From: Clostridia bacterium
Lineage (GTDB): Bacteria > Bacillota > Clostridia > Peptostreptococcales > JAAYPU01
NCBI GenBank assembly: GCA_016278615.1
Contig: JADQBM010000021.1
Location: 1-37,026, forward strand
Direction of reading: 5' to 3'
Length of the DNA stretch: 37,026 bases
A program made the position numbers and the translations under genes. Below are positions 15,047 to 23,402 of this stretch, piece after piece. The notes beneath the pieces were generated by a model, which was not told the origin of the DNA, made no database searches, and was given only the letters and a program-made list of their open reading frames with translations. Each line of letters opens with the position of its first letter. Within the stretch, counting starts at the first letter, position 1.

Positions 15047-17155
15047 TTAAATACCAACTTCATCTAATTTATTTAGACCATAGGTATTGATAATATTAAT
15101 CAATTTAAGAGGGTATTTAGAATCCGTGGCATATCCACATCTTCTTAAAGCCCAGGCACCTTGAGTACCATCATGCATCACCGCTCTAAAAGGCTCATAT
15201 CTACTGGCCGTTAGCAGAAGTTTTTTATGATCTGCCCAGCTATCATTTACATTGCCATAGGCTCTAAAATTCGCATCTACACGGAAGGTTTGCCCGTTAT
15301 ATTCTTCCCAAGTATTTGAGATAACCGAGCCAGAAGGACCTGATCCCTTTATGCCGAATAGGTTATTTGAAAATTTTCCAGAATATTTGTCAACAGGTAC
15401 ACTTTGACCCCAGCCGGTTTCCAAAATAGCCTGAGCTGTTTGTAGTGCCGCAGACATGCCATACTTCGCACTGGATTCACCCGCTAAACCAGATGCTAAA
15501 TCTAAAAATTTATCTTTCTCAATGACCGGCTTTGGTCCATAGGTAGTTCCCATAAATACGGTCACTGGTACCTCCTCACTGGACACTTTAGTGCCCGAAG
15601 CTAAAACACCTTGGGCTTGAATGGTACACTCCCCTGCATCGCCTTTAACAGGCGTCCATGTATATTCAGTCTGAAGACTTCCCCTTGCAATCGTCTTTCT
15701 TTCCCCTGTTTTGGAATTCCTCAAAAAATATTGAATACTCCTCACATCTGCATTGCTGGATGATTTTAGTTTCACTGAACCCGTCACTACTTGTTTTGGG
15801 CCCACACCTTCTAATATCAGCTTGGGGGTTCCCGTTAACTTTATGGGAATCTCTTTGCTGGTATGGGTATTTCCCGAGGTATCTTTAACACGGACAAAGA
15901 GCACTTTATCTCCCGAAATCTCTGTACCTGGAAACCAACGATGGCTTACATAGCCTACTTGAGCCAGAATTTCTTCCTTTCCTGTCCGGGGATCTTTCAT
16001 CACATACTCAGTTTGGCTTACTTGAAAGTTTCGATAAGCAGATAGCGTAATAGGCTTTTCTACTGTACTGCCTGAACTAAACCCTCTTATTTCCAGCTTT
16101 CGTTGAACATCCACCTTAATGTTAATCGCCTGACCAGGGTAGGCTTGTCCTGAATGATCATAAGCAATTGTCTTAATGGTTACATTGCCATTATCTTCCA
16201 TCATTGGCGTCCAATTGTACACACCTTGAGGGTCTGCTTCATTGGATACAAACACTTTACCTTTATCCACATTTGTAATCTCATATTTAACATAAGGAGC
16301 TACAAAATTTAAATGAGCCTGAAGAGAAATTGTACCACCGATCACCTGTCCTTCAGAGATTCCAGTTAATGTTCCTTGCGGCTCTACTGATACTTTTACT
16401 GGGACAGCATCTCCAGATAAAAAGACGCCTTCACTATTATAAAGGGCAGCAACCAGAACCTTTTCTCCATCTTCATGCAAATCCGGTAGCCAGTAATATT
16501 TGCCAGAAAGCACGCTTCCCCTTGCAACAACAGTTCCCCTACCTGTGTCCGAATCAATTAATAGATATCGAATCTCTGTTGCACCTTGGGGTACTGACTC
16601 TGAAAAGGACGACTGAAGTTCTGTTGTGCCTGTTATGACTTGACCCGATTTGACAGTAGAAAGTTTCATATCAAAAAAGGGTACAATACTTGAAGATTGA
16701 TGAGAATCCACATATACAGTTCTTGTATCATCTTCCCATCTTACGGCAACTCCTAATGCATTACTAATTAAACGGATTGGCACAAATGTACGATCATCAA
16801 TAATTTTTGGTGCTACATCGCTTAGATTGTATACTTTATTCCCTGTATCATATTCCACTAAATGGCTATCAATTCTCAAAAGCACCTGACGACTGCCTTT
16901 CTTAATATGTACAGTTCTGTTTTCTTCATTCCACGCCACCTCTGCACCTAGTTCTTCAACAATTAAGCGCACTGGAACCAGCGTCCTATCGTTATGAATG
17001 ACTGGCAAAGGAGATGCAATAATACTTTTACCGTCTATAACCAAATTTACATTACTGGCAGCTAACCCCTGGGGTAAATGCCACTGAGCAAAAACAATAA
17101 CAAGCAATAATAAAATTAACAAATGCCATTTGTAGTTTTTTAGCTTCATATACAT
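15047..17155 (-). CDS. Secreted N-acetylglucosaminidase with CuAO_N1 repeats
   Basis: A 702-residue exported peptidoglycan hydrolase. It has a signal peptide (about 1-33, ending GLAAS) and two copper-amine-oxidase-N-like repeats (about 35-152). Both repeats carry the 'NDRTLVPVRLI..LGAEVAW' pattern, a wall-binding module common in Clostridia despite its name. Four or more Ig-like beta repeats follow (about 165-535, each with 'Y.WTP/WFPG' turns). The C-terminal glucosaminidase domain (about 555-695) places a predicted catalytic Glu579 in AILETGWGQS, with the NNLFGIKG motif following. It cleaves the glycan strand between GlcNAc and MurNAc. Two ATGs lie close together (17155, 17149). GGGG lies 10 bases before the first. 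A hairpin terminator follows. Confidence 0.92.
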   Translation of the reverse strand: MYMKLKNYKWHLLILLLLVIVFAQWHLPQGLAASNVNLVIDGKSIIASPLPVIHNDRTLVPVRLIVEELGAEVAWNEENRTVHIKKGSRQVLLRIDSHLVEYDTGNKVYNLSDVAPKIIDDRTFVPIRLISNALGVAVRWEDDTRTVYVDSHQSSSIVPFFDMKLSTVKSGQVITGTTELQSSFSESVPQGATEIRYLLIDSDTGRGTVVARGSVLSGKYYWLPDLHEDGEKVLVAALYNSEGVFLSGDAVPVKVSVEPQGTLTGISEGQVIGGTISLQAHLNFVAPYVKYEITNVDKGKVFVSNEADPQGVYNWTPMMEDNGNVTIKTIAYDHSGQAYPGQAINIKVDVQRKLEIRGFSSGSTVEKPITLSAYRNFQVSQTEYVMKDPRTGKEEILAQVGYVSHRWFPGTEISGDKVLFVRVKDTSGNTHTSKEIPIKLTGTPKLILEGVGPKQVVTGSVKLKSSSNADVRSIQYFLRNSKTGERKTIARGSLQTEYTWTPVKGDAGECTIQAQGVLASGTKVSSEEVPVTVFMGTTYGPKPVIEKDKFLDLASGLAGESSAKYGMSAALQTAQAILETGWGQSVPVDKYSGKFSNNLFGIKGSGPSGSVISNTWEEYNGQTFRVDANFRAYGNVNDSWADHKKLLLTASRYEPFRAVMHDGTQGAWALRRCGYATDSKYPLKLINIINTYGLNKLDEVGI

Positions 17156-17245
17156 GTACTTATCGCCCCTTTATATTTTTTTGAAATAAAAACACACTCT
17201 AGCACAGCGTACTAGTATTAGACCTTTAATTCTCACATAATGTTC

Positions 17246-17274
17246 CCTATATCTTATTCTTTGTCCCATGACAA
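17246..17274 (-). promoter_or_regulatory. Candidate promoter of the glucosaminidase gene
   Basis: TTGTCA at 17269-17274 (5/6 to consensus), a 17-base spacer and TATAGG at 17246-17251 (4/6). The leader to the ATG would be about 85 bases. Confidence 0.4.
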
Positions 17275-17441
17275 ATATCTAAGCTACAGGCCCATATAAA
17301 CCTTCACCTTGTAGTTAATCATTCTCTTATATAAATATTAACATGACTGGACTCATAAGCAATAAGTTCTGCAATATTCAGCAATGTAATTTTTCCCATA
17401 GTCTTTTCTTTTCTTCATTTTAAAATAAAATTTTAATACAA

Positions 17442-17478
17442 AAAGTTGCAAAGTATCAAATCCTTACTTTGCAACTTT
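17442..17478 (-). terminator. Terminator of the 353-residue lipoprotein gene
   Basis: A perfect 14-bp stem (AAAGTTGCAAAGTA 17442-17455, TACTTTGCAACTTT 17465-17478). The minus-strand transcript continues with a T-tract. It is 43 bases from the stop at 17521. Confidence 0.85.
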
Positions 17479-17520
17479 ACAGTTTATAACTGCAGTATCC
17501 CAAATATATCGCAAATCCTT

Positions 17521-18582
17521 CTATTGCATCTCTTTTAGCAGTTGATTAAGAATCTCAAAATTAATAGGCTCATTTATTTCCTTTATTGAGCGAACGATGT
17601 AATCATCTTTATTTTGTAATTCTATAAGATATTGGTACTCCAAGCTTTTTCCTTCGTCTGGATATTCGAAAATGTAATCAACAATCAAATAATAGATCTC
17701 ATCATTTTTTATATTCTTCATCATTATTTGAATAAATGGGTATTCTGAAGCTGCCCCCAAAGCTGGCACTCTGTAAAACCCATTTTCATATTTGGTCATT
17801 TCATAAGATTTATGCTCTTTGATATCTACCCCAAAATATCTCTTGGACAATTCACTCATAACCGTTTCATTAAATATGACTTCAGCATCCTTCTCTTCTA
17901 TTCGATTATCAAATTCACTTGTATTTATATGCCCTAACCCAAGATTAACCCCTACAAAATCAATGATCCTCTCATCTGTTAACTCTCCTTTATTAAATGG
18001 CTTCATCCTATTTTTTGAAAGAGGAAATAAAAAGGCCTCCAAATTGCTTTTTTCATCATCTGATAGAGTTACAATTTCTGTTTCAATAGGTCTTGCAAAA
18101 GCAAGCTCCCCTTCAGGTATTCCCCACAATGGAGCAGTTTCCATTTCATCTCTTGTAATATTTGCTATAATCTGTTGGTTACTAAATATCATTTCAATAT
18201 TCCCAGTGTAAAGCCAAGCCTCGTCTTCGTAAGAAGTTACCAATTTCCCATCTTGGGCCTCACCTTCAAAAGCAACATTGGCTTGTCTATAACCGGGAGC
18301 TCCTTGAACAGAATAAATAGTACCTTTTATGTATTGATTGATTATGTCTGATATATGTACGCCTGTGGAACCAAAATAGACTTCTAAAGATGAGAAAAGA
18401 TAAAGCTCTTCATTTTCTGCTACTTTTAATTTCCAATCTCCTTTATACCCATCATAATTCACAGTCTCTTTTGAAACAGCATTACTTTCTTGGCCTTCTG
18501 AATTGCTTTCTGTTGAATTCTTACATCCAAATATTAGCCCAATACTTAACACCAGCACCATTAAAAATATTATTCTTTTCAT
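17521..18582 (-). CDS. Lipoprotein of unknown function
   Basis: A 353-residue lipoprotein precursor. The signal segment MKRIIFLMVLVLSIGLIFGC is lipidated at Cys20, followed by a Ser/Glu/Asn-rich linker. Residues about 42-160 form a beta-rich domain beginning YKGDWKLKVAENEELYLFSS. Residues about 170-345 contain alternating helices and strands with RIIDFVGVNLGLGHIN and YYLIVDYIFEYPDEG. I recognise no catalytic motif. It lies alone, between a terminator and a divergent zinc-ribbon gene. A surface or solute-sensing role is possible but not supported. Confidence 0.8.
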   Translation of the reverse strand: MKRIIFLMVLVLSIGLIFGCKNSTESNSEGQESNAVSKETVNYDGYKGDWKLKVAENEELYLFSSLEVYFGSTGVHISDIINQYIKGTIYSVQGAPGYRQANVAFEGEAQDGKLVTSYEDEAWLYTGNIEMIFSNQQIIANITRDEMETAPLWGIPEGELAFARPIETEIVTLSDDEKSNLEAFLFPLSKNRMKPFNKGELTDERIIDFVGVNLGLGHINTSEFDNRIEEKDAEVIFNETVMSELSKRYFGVDIKEHKSYEMTKYENGFYRVPALGAASEYPFIQIMMKNIKNDEIYYLIVDYIFEYPDEGKSLEYQYLIELQNKDDYIVRSIKEINEPINFEILNQLLKEMQ

Positions 18583-18725
18583 ACGAACCCCTTCTCCATT
18601 TGTTTTCTATAAATATATGCAACAATACTGAATAACTTGTACACTTTTTTTAAGAATACAACTTTATTACATGCTTGCTCATTTATTTAATAAGATAAAC
18701 CCATGGCATTCGTGTTCTTATGGCC

Positions 18726-18754
18726 TTGCTGGGAGCGAATCATTGCGATATAAT
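18726..18754 (+). promoter_or_regulatory. Sigma-A promoter of the zinc-ribbon gene
   Basis: TTGCTG (18726-18731), a 17-base spacer and a perfect TATAAT (18749-18754), 39 bases before the ATG at 18794. Confidence 0.7.
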
Positions 18755-18793
18755 CTTAGAGAATTAAAATGAAAGATTACGAAGGTGGTATCT

Positions 18794-18985
18794 ATGAAAG
18801 ACAACTATTTCTGTCCAGAATGTCATAATCCCTTGGAGCGTCTTTCCGGCTGCGGAGCAGTCGGCTATTTTTGCAACACATGTAAAATCCTTATTTCGAA
18901 ACAAAAAATGTTGACTTATGAAGAAGTGAAAGAAAGGGATTATAAGATTAAGAATATTGAGCATGAAAATACAAAGGATCAATAG
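18794..18985 (+). CDS. Small zinc-ribbon protein (YfgJ-like)
   Basis: A protein of 63 residues with two CxxC knuckles, FCPECHNPL and FCNTCKIL, spaced to bind one zinc ion. A charged helical tail follows (EEVKERDYKIKNIEHEN). This is the single zinc-ribbon layout of the YfgJ family. The function of such stand-alone ribbons is not established. The start is ATG 18794, with AAGGTGG at 18782-18788. A GTG three codons upstream overlaps the ribosome site. It has its own promoter at 18726-18754. Confidence 0.85.
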   Translation: MKDNYFCPECHNPLERLSGCGAVGYFCNTCKILISKQKMLTYEEVKERDYKIKNIEHENTKDQ

Positions 18986-19028
18986 TTTAATAGCCTGTAA
19001 CTAAGTCCCGCATATAAAAAACTAAAAC

Positions 19029-19060
19029 GAGGAATGAAAACCTTATGGCTTACATTCCTC
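19029..19060 (-). terminator. Terminator overlapping the end of the cyclase-family gene
   Basis: GAGGAATG/CATTCCTC form an 8-bp stem (19029-19036 with 19053-19060) whose distal arm includes the last codons. On the minus strand it is followed by GTTTTAGTTTTTT. Confidence 0.6.
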
Positions 19061-19627
19061 ATCTAAAGTTTCAGCAACGACTCTACATGGCAATCCTGTT
19101 AATCCTTCAAAATTTATGGGATATGTGTTTGCAAGAAAATTTCCTGCGGTTGTTAGGTTTAGGACTTGGCTTAAATTACAGAGATTCTCAATAACAAACG
19201 CCCCTCTGTCTGCACAGTACTGATCTTTAGGGGTATGTTCTTTACCTCGCCTCACCCCGGCGAAATCAATGCCAATAATTGAAACTTTCTTATGAAGCAA
19301 CCCATCAATCAGTTCATTTGATAATTGTGGATGAGATTCGAAATAAGTTTTAGTGCCATATTCTTCTTTTTCTATAAACCCAGTATATAAAGCTACGAAC
19401 ATATCTTCTCTTACTAAATCAATGTCAATATCCGAAAGCTCTATGTCTCTATCTACTATTCCACTTACATCAAATACCAAAGCATTTCTCTTAGTGAACA
19501 CCAATGGAAATTCTTTATTCATGACATCAAAATGCGTGCCTAAATGACCAAAAGAGACCATCTGTTCCACAATTGAAGCGTTCTTGTCCCAAGTCATGTT
19601 TACTTTTATGGTTAAATCAATGAGCAT
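19043..19627 (-). CDS. Cyclase-family metal-dependent hydrolase (kynurenine-formamidase-like)
   Basis: A cytosolic enzyme of 194 residues of the cyclase family (PF04199 type). The metal-binding signature is GHLGTHFDV (residues 27-35; usual HxGTHxD), and the second conserved block is IIGIDFAGVRRG. Members include kynurenine formamidase, isatin hydrolase and polyketide cyclases; they use zinc or manganese to hydrolyse amide or ring bonds. At 194 residues it is near the usual 200-220. No tryptophan-degradation genes are nearby, so the substrate is open. GGGAGG lies upstream of the ATG. The terminator is embedded in its 3' end. Confidence 0.85.
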   Translation of the reverse strand: MLIDLTIKVNMTWDKNASIVEQMVSFGHLGTHFDVMNKEFPLVFTKRNALVFDVSGIVDRDIELSDIDIDLVREDMFVALYTGFIEKEEYGTKTYFESHPQLSNELIDGLLHKKVSIIGIDFAGVRRGKEHTPKDQYCADRGAFVIENLCNLSQVLNLTTAGNFLANTYPINFEGLTGLPCRVVAETLDEECKP

Positions 19628-19752
19628 CGTATCCCTCCCGTTTTATAAACAACTCTGTTTTTATTATTATATCACACATTAATTAACAATATATTCTAAA
19701 ACATACAATACCAAGTCCATATTCATTCTAACACCAATTCAATCATGTCTTA

Positions 19753-19782
19753 TTAACATCAGAGAAAAACTTAGCATATTAT
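19753..19782 (+). promoter_or_regulatory. Candidate promoter of the DUF4474 gene
   Basis: TTAACA (19753-19758), an 18-base spacer and TATTAT (19777-19782), 31 bases before the ATG at 19813. Both hexamers are 5/6. Confidence 0.45.
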
Positions 19783-19812
19783 AGTTAACAAAGAATATGA
19801 GGAGTGGCTTTT

Positions 19813-20853
19813 ATGTTGAGTTGTATCTGTATGGGCATTTACTCTCATTACAAAACAATTATCCCATTACTCGCTATTAATAACGGGCAATATAGTCGGG
19901 CACTTAATATAAATTTTTCTATCTTTTTAATTGTGATGATGATTGTTACTATAATTTATATTTTAAAAAAATATCCTCAATTTAACAAGCAGTTTTTCGG
20001 TGGCCTTGAAGCTATAAGAACATTCTTTTTCCATGGTAGTCTTGAGGATTGGCCAGAAAATGATTCAATTGAGAGTATTGTAGAGGCCAGCGGCTATTCA
20101 TATGACTCGGAACAGAATATATTTTTTTCCAATATGGATGCATGGCAAAGAGATATGGGGTATTCCCGTCTGTATGATGAGGCTGCAGCACCTCTGGGGA
20201 TGATTATAGATTGTGAACCCATTTACTTTCAATATGGTGGTAAGAGATGGCTAATTGAATTCTGGAAAGGTCAGTATGACTTAACCACTGGTTGTGAAGT
20301 AGGTGTATATACCACAGAAGAACTCAGTTTAAATATACCTGGACCATTTGACCCTACTTTTTATAATTCTGCAAGTGACGCAGATCGTTTGCTAATAAAT
20401 TATTCTTTAAGAAAAAACAACAAAATACTTTTTACAAGAAAAGATGTACACTGGTGGTTAACAGGTTTTATGCTAGGTGAATTTTCAAACCCCTCAGATT
20501 TAATTATGGATATCATAATAGTCTTAAAGGATTGGGCTATGTGCAATGAATTTATAAAAGGGTTGGAAAGTGCAGGTTATTCAAATAATGAATTTCTGCG
20601 GAATGGAAAATTTGTGAGATTACTATTTGACCAACCACATTTACCACAACCGTTTACCCGAACAGAACTAACAGATTCCATAATACAATGGAAAAATAAA
20701 AAGATGTGTGAACAGTATCAGCGAATTACTGCAGGCTACACAAATATATATGATAAAATCGAAGCAATCCGAAATGAGTCTCCCGAAATATATCGCTTAA
20801 TTATGAACTTCGGAAAAACTAAAAAATTATTGGATAGATATATAAAGACATAG
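19813..20853 (+). CDS. DUF4474 domain protein with N-terminal membrane anchor
   Basis: A protein of 346 residues from ATG 19813, with GAGGAG 8 bases upstream; a GTG three codons earlier overlaps that site. Residues about 25-50 are one clear membrane helix (SIFLIVMMIVTIIYIL). The rest is soluble. Residues about 85-300 match the DUF4474 pattern as I recall it: YSYDSEQNIFFSNMDAWQRDMGYSRLYDEAA, then an acidic/aromatic core with YGGKRWLIEFWKGQYDLTTGCEVGVY. The family is found in Clostridia and has no known function. Invariant Trp, Gly and Asp residues suggest a binding or enzymatic fold. It converges on the metallophosphoesterase gene. Confidence 0.8.
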   Translation: MLSCICMGIYSHYKTIIPLLAINNGQYSRALNINFSIFLIVMMIVTIIYILKKYPQFNKQFFGGLEAIRTFFFHGSLEDWPENDSIESIVEASGYSYDSEQNIFFSNMDAWQRDMGYSRLYDEAAAPLGMIIDCEPIYFQYGGKRWLIEFWKGQYDLTTGCEVGVYTTEELSLNIPGPFDPTFYNSASDADRLLINYSLRKNNKILFTRKDVHWWLTGFMLGEFSNPSDLIMDIIIVLKDWAMCNEFIKGLESAGYSNNEFLRNGKFVRLLFDQPHLPQPFTRTELTDSIIQWKNKKMCEQYQRITAGYTNIYDKIEAIRNESPEIYRLIMNFGKTKKLLDRYIKT

Positions 20854-20903
20854 AAGCCGATGTCATATGATAATCCGAATATTATAAGCATTAAGTTCAA
20901 ACT

Positions 20904-21788
20904 TTATTTATATAATGAGTGTAATTTTTTAGAATCGGACATGACAACTCTTATAATACCTAGTTCATCCTTATTAGATTTACACCATCTTACTAATTTC
21001 ATCTCTCCATTTTCGATTTCAATCCCAGTAATACAATTAGGATGCACACAACTCCCTGTATTATAATATATAGAATCATTATTAGTGGGGAACATAGGCC
21101 GATGGGTGTGTCCTGTGATAATCATTTGCTTATTGAGATTTGCCCAATCTGCAATTCTTTTCTCAGTGGATCTTTTCTTTTTATAATTTTTTGCAGCACT
21201 GGTGGGATCCTTAAAACCAAAATAAATTTCCAGGGGTCTCCATATATATCTCACAAGAAACCTGGCAATTTTCCAGAGTAGGTCATTGAGAATATCTCCT
21301 TGATGACCATGAACGAGAAAAATTTTATTATCATACGAATATTTTAAAATCAACCCTTCATAATATTTTATATTGTAAAATAGAGGTTCATACTTTTGTT
21401 TGCAATAGTTGTAATGAAGATAAGAATTCTTTTTTATAAATTTCTTATTTCTCTTTTCAATGTCATGATTCCCAAAAATTAAATAGAGTCGGTTTCTGAT
21501 GTGAAATTGATTGAGAATTTCAAATATCCGACCATAAGTAGTTAGTATTTCAGAGAAAAATTTGTTTTCCCAAAGTTCATCCCCGTCTCCAATTTCGATA
21601 TATGTGAAGCCTTCATTGAGATAATAACTTAATGCTTTATCATATATACTCACATTATTTGCAAAATTATCTGCCCAGCTTTTAGTCCCTCGATGAACAT
21701 CGCTCATTAGGATCATTTTAGATGAATTACTGATTTCTATCTCTGGGGATGATTCGAAAACTTGTTTTAAACGATTAATAGCAAACAT
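20904..21788 (-). CDS. Metallophosphoesterase, calcineurin-like
   Basis: A 294-residue soluble phosphoesterase. The dimetal site is complete: MSDVHRG (Asp30, His32), IGDGDE, FGNHD (105-109), LVHGHQGD and ITGHTHRP. A lid rich in Lys and aromatics (about 175-215) separates the last two blocks, as in UDP-diacylglucosamine-hydrolase-like and Icc-like proteins. The substrate is unknown. GGTGA precedes the ATG. It is a single gene, unrelated in sequence to the YfcE-like protein at 2578-3021. Confidence 0.88.
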   Translation of the reverse strand: MFAINRLKQVFESSPEIEISNSSKMILMSDVHRGTKSWADNFANNVSIYDKALSYYLNEGFTYIEIGDGDELWENKFFSEILTTYGRIFEILNQFHIRNRLYLIFGNHDIEKRNKKFIKKNSYLHYNYCKQKYEPLFYNIKYYEGLILKYSYDNKIFLVHGHQGDILNDLLWKIARFLVRYIWRPLEIYFGFKDPTSAAKNYKKKRSTEKRIADWANLNKQMIITGHTHRPMFPTNNDSIYYNTGSCVHPNCITGIEIENGEMKLVRWCKSNKDELGIIRVVMSDSKKLHSLYK

Positions 21789-21883
21789 ATCATCACCTAA
21801 TATATATTTTTATTTGCTTCAGTATATGGTTTAAATATATATCATGTGATTTCTAAAGTTATACGGTCTTTAACAGAATATAA

Positions 21884-21915
21884 ATAACCCCCATTTATTA
21901 TTCAATGAGGGTTAT
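21884..21915 (-). terminator. Terminator of the small HMA-like gene
   Basis: ATAACCC (21884-21890) pairs with GGGTTAT (21909-21915), extended by CATT/AATG with one wobble. A T-rich arm follows on the minus strand. It is 20 bases from the stop at 21935. Confidence 0.7.
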
Positions 21916-21934
21916 CTGTACATATTTGATGTCC

Positions 21935-22159
21935 TTAATTGACATAGTTACCTGCTTTAAGTTTTTCTTGGATTTGGTCGGATGAAACTTGTCCTTCATT
22001 ATAATCAACTGTTATTGAATTTTCTAATGTATCAACTCTTACAGCATTGACACCGCCAAGACTACGAATATCATCTGTAATTGACTTCGCAAAAGTTTTC
22101 ATGTCATCAGCCTCTTTAAGTGTATTATTTAATTTATATTTTTTCACTTTTATTGTCAT
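21935..22159 (-). CDS. Small HMA-fold-like protein without CxxC
   Basis: A 74-residue cytosolic protein. ATG 22157-22159 follows GGAGGTGATGAC. The frame is open another 17 codons upstream without support. The sequence alternates beta-alpha-beta-beta-alpha-beta (MTIKVKKYKL, SITDDIRSLGGVNAVRVDTLENSITVDYNEGQVSSDQIQEKLKAGNY). The 'GGVNAVRVDTLENSITVDYN' stretch is like heavy-metal-associated domains, but the metal-binding CxxC is missing. It could be a metal-independent relative. The function is unknown. A strong terminator follows. Confidence 0.7.
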   Translation of the reverse strand: MTIKVKKYKLNNTLKEADDMKTFAKSITDDIRSLGGVNAVRVDTLENSITVDYNEGQVSSDQIQEKLKAGNYVN

Positions 22160-22321
22160 GTCATCACCTCCAATTAATAGTATGCGATAGTTTTTATTAA
22201 AATATTTCATAATTTTGTGATAGTAATTTTTATTTTTTTAGAAAACAGAAAAAAAACATACGTATTGTGAAAAATAATATCTAATAAATACAAATCTTTA
22301 CTCATAAAATGAACAGTTTAC

Positions 22322-22346
22322 AAAAAACCGCCCGATAAACGGGCGG
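22322..22346 (-). terminator. Terminator of the repeat-protein gene
   Basis: CCGCCCG (22328-22334), loop ATAAA, CGGGCGG (22340-22346), followed on the minus strand by six T. It is 33 bases from the stop at 22379. Confidence 0.95.
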
Positions 22347-22378
22347 AGGTGGTTGTTATGATACTCTCTAAGCTATGA

Positions 22379-22696
22379 TTAAACCAATCCTTTACTATAG
22401 AAATTCTGTGCACCACTTTGATTCATTTTTTGACGGACCTGCTGCTTCTCTGCTTGTCCAATCGTATTAGATCCACTTAGACTTAACATTCCTGAACTCA
22501 TCATATTTCCTTGATTCATTGAATTACCTTGACTTTGAGAGGAATTCATTTTCTGTTGAATCTTTTGTTTTTCTGTTTGGCTAATGAAATTAGACCCACT
22601 AAAACTTGGTGCATTTCCTCCACTATTCATTTGATTACCTGCTTGAGTTGAATTCATAGCTTGTTGAACCTTTTGCGTGTCCGCATAATTAATCAA
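22379..22696 (-). CDS. Gln/Asn/Ser-rich repeat protein, gamma-SASP-like
   Basis: A 105-residue hydrophilic protein with three related units: YADTQKVQQAMNSTQAG (4-20), SGSNFISQTEKQKIQQKMNS (33-52) and SGSNTIGQAEKQQVRQKMNQ (74-93). The linkers are Asn/Gln/Ser/Met-rich. The repeat 'AEKQQVRQKMNQS' resembles the 'TNAQQVRKQNQQS' units of gamma-type small acid-soluble spore proteins (SspE). It has no Cys and no Trp, as in SASPs. An amino-acid reserve in spores is a plausible role, but the linker and protease site differ from SspE. The start is TTG 22694-22696 with GGTGG 7 bases upstream; a nearer ATG is out of frame and stops at once. Confidence 0.6.
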   Translation of the reverse strand: MINYADTQKVQQAMNSTQAGNQMNSGGNAPSFSGSNFISQTEKQKIQQKMNSSQSQGNSMNQGNMMSSGMLSLSGSNTIGQAEKQQVRQKMNQSGAQNFYSKGLV

Positions 22697-22722
22697 TCGA
22701 CATCCACCTTTCGATTTTAATT

Positions 22723-22734
22723 TGTAAGCTTACA
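22723..22734. promoter_or_regulatory. Perfect 12-bp palindrome in the leader of the repeat-protein gene
   Basis: TGTAAGCTTACA is fully self-complementary and lies between a TATAAT-like -10 (about 22764-22769 on the minus strand) and the ribosome site. It may be an operator. No regulator can be named. Confidence 0.35.
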
Positions 22735-22873
22735 TGATTTATTTTGTGCAAAGTTTAAGTAATTATAGTTTGTAAATTTAAGTACAAAATGATAAAACTA
22801 CTTGTTATATGACTGCATGCTTTTTAATGTAAAGAATTTTTGAAAAAAATAAAATATTGTTATAAATTACCTT

Positions 22874-23260
22874 TTAAAATTGTAATGCTTTATTCCATTT
22901 TTCCAATTCTTCACCATCTCCGCCAACATCCTTTAAGACACAATTATCAAACTTCATCATTGATTCTCTCGCTTCACTGGACATTTTTAGAACGTTCTTA
23001 TTTTGTGTTGTTGAGGTGCCTCTAATGCATTCATACAAAGCCCCATCATTAACAAAAATGATTATTTCTTTATTTTTAAATTTTTTTAATTCTTTTAGGA
23101 GCTTCATCAATGCCACTTGACCTATAATTGCTGGCTTCTTATATTCCATCATTACAATTTCTTTGCGTATCATTTCTTGATCTTCATAGATACAATATCG
23201 AACTTCTATGTCCTCACCCTCATATAGAGTTGAAAATCCTGCCAAATAGGCTTTAATCAT
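22874..23260 (-). CDS. Hypothetical protein, possible RNase H-like fold
   Basis: A cytosolic protein of 128 residues, ATG preceded by GGAGGT. The pattern is beta strands at the N-terminus (MIKAYLAGFST, IEVRYCIYED), a helix ALMKLLKELKKFKNK, then a hydrophobic strand EIIIFVNDGALYECIRG. That order is like RNase H-type proteins, where the last strand carries a catalytic Asp followed by a helix. The first catalytic Asp is not obvious, so activity is doubtful. No family is recognised with certainty. Neighbours give no clue to function. Confidence 0.6.
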   Translation of the reverse strand: MIKAYLAGFSTLYEGEDIEVRYCIYEDQEMIRKEIVMMEYKKPAIIGQVALMKLLKELKKFKNKEIIIFVNDGALYECIRGTSTTQNKNVLKMSSEARESMMKFDNCVLKDVGGDGEELEKWNKALQF

Positions 23261-23344
23261 TAAAATACCTCCATAATATTTTCTTGTTTATTTCTATTTT
23301 CGGTTTTTAGATATAATATTATATCATAAAGCCAAAATAAAAAT

Positions 23345-23370
23345 AAAAGTTCTGAATGAACAGAACTTTT
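23345..23370 (-). terminator. Terminator of the UPF0316 gene
   Basis: A perfect 10-bp stem (AAAAGTTCTG 23345-23354, CAGAACTTTT 23361-23370), followed on the minus strand by ATTTTTATTTT. It is 32 bases from the stop at 23403. Confidence 0.88.
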
Positions 23371-23402
23371 AATAGCTGGATGAAAAAGATGTTGAACCCT
23401 TA

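Larger units (their letters stand above)
17156..17520. other. Intergenic region, 365 bp
   Basis: It holds the upstream region of the glucosaminidase gene and the terminator of the next lipoprotein gene. On the minus strand TTGTCA (17269-17274), 17 bases and TATAGG (17246-17251) make a possible promoter of moderate quality. I see no gene or structured RNA in 17280-17440. Confidence 0.5.
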
